14,262 nt of DNA, taken from NCBI GenBank assembly GCA_002361615.1, contig DETK01000040.1:30161-44422 (forward strand), read 5' to 3'. The notes below the pieces were generated by a model. It was given only the letters and a program-made list of their open reading frames with translations, made no database searches and was not told the origin of the DNA. A program made the translations under genes and the position numbers. Each line of letters begins with the position of its first letter. Position 1 is the stretch's first letter. Below are positions 13,980-14,262 of this stretch, in pieces. The stretch is from Bacteroidales bacterium UBA3290 (GTDB lineage Bacteria; Bacteroidota; Bacteroidia; Bacteroidales; UBA932).

Positions 13980-14067
13980 CGGTTCTGCTGATTATGTCTA
14001 TTCTGAAGGTTTTATCTTGTTTTCGGTTCTGCTGATTTTGTATATTCTGAAGGTTTTATCTTGTTTT
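13980..14067. repeat. 44-bp tandem duplication upstream of the transposase
   Basis: Two head-to-tail 44-bp units, 13980-14023 and 14024-14067, differ at two positions. Each begins CGGTTCTGCTGATT and ends TTTTATCTTGTTTT. They fill the space between the transposase start and element B, so they probably include its regulatory region, although no consensus -7 box is visible there. Confidence 0.9.
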
Positions 14068-14069
14068 TC

Positions 14070-14185
14070 TTTCGCGACACAGACGGTTCATTCATCTCGT
14101 CTGTGTCATGAAGGGGATTCGGGCGAATCTGGCTAAAAACGGTGCATGACACAGACCAATTGGCGCGTACGTCAGTGTCGCGAAG
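14070..14185. repeat. 116-bp double-hairpin element, copy B
   Basis: This is a direct repeat of 12630-12745, offset by exactly 1440 bp. The first 40 bp are identical and the last 40 differ at about one or two positions. The 26-bp core is unrelated in sequence but of equal length. The core here contains its own small palindrome (GATTCG and CGAATC around GG). Confidence 0.85.
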
Positions 14186-14196
14186 GAGTCAACGTC

Positions 14197-14262
14197 GCAA
14201 GTCGGCGAGCTGTTCAGTGACGCAAGTCGGCGAGCTATTCAGTGACGCAAGTCGGCGAGCTG
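14197..14262. repeat. 25-bp tandem array, at least 2.6 units, runs off the window
   Basis: Units at 14197-14221, 14222-14246 and 14247-14262 (partial) each begin GCAAGTCGGCGAGCT. One A/G difference is seen. The array starts 11 bp right of element B and continues past the window edge. Confidence 0.9.

Overview
The window reads as chromosome of a GC-rich member of the Bacteroidales. The evidence is Bacteroidota-type promoter boxes (TAnnTTTG at about -7), BACON and DUF5689-like domains, acidic residues directly after lipoprotein cysteines, and Oar-like TonB-dependent receptors with an N-terminal carboxypeptidase-regulatory-like domain. An uncultured Rikenellaceae- or Cryptobacteroides-like gut lineage is a guess only.

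Layout. (1) 1-359, minus strand: the 5' third of metK, cut by the window edge. Its roughly 60-nt leader looks like a SAM-II riboswitch fitting between the predicted start of transcription and the start codon. The metK promoter is interleaved with a divergent promoter serving the next operon. (2) 494-7422, plus strand: a three-gene operon. It encodes a surface-type lipoprotein (BACON, DUF5689/OB-like, BACON, then a complete DNA/RNA non-specific nuclease domain), a full-length Oar-like TonB-dependent receptor, and a lipoprotein alternating BACON and OB-like repeats. It ends in an intrinsic terminator at 7443-7478. I read this as a candidate nucleic-acid capture and uptake locus. (3) 7660-10611, plus strand: a probable second operon. 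It holds a shrunken paralogue of the receptor, with a strongly shortened plug and about half the barrel, and a lipoprotein of the family-10 glycosidase-like (GHL10) superfamily. (4) 10633-11441: two tandem copies of a roughly 400-bp cassette. Each has a near-identical promoter block, a short leader with an intrinsic-terminator hairpin, a 46-codon ORF and a second terminator. The leader hairpin stems differ between copies by compensatory changes. (5) 11445-12470, minus strand: a low-specificity threonine aldolase-like PLP enzyme. (6) 12471-14262: a repeat-rich, visibly AT-richer island centred on a REP-associated (Y1/HUH) transposase gene. The gene is bracketed by two directly repeated 116-bp elements, each made of two hairpins around a hypervariable core and each followed by a different tandem array (13 bp and 25 bp).

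How the parts may work together. The nuclease lipoprotein could cut extracellular nucleic acid, the OB-repeat lipoprotein could hold it, and the Oar-like receptor could import products using TonB energy. The second operon may be a derived offshoot, because its receptor keeps the signature N-terminal domain but lacks most of the plug. The transposase and the 116-bp elements look like a REP/RAYT-type domesticated mobile system. The duplicated mini-ORF cassettes are the least explained part of the window.
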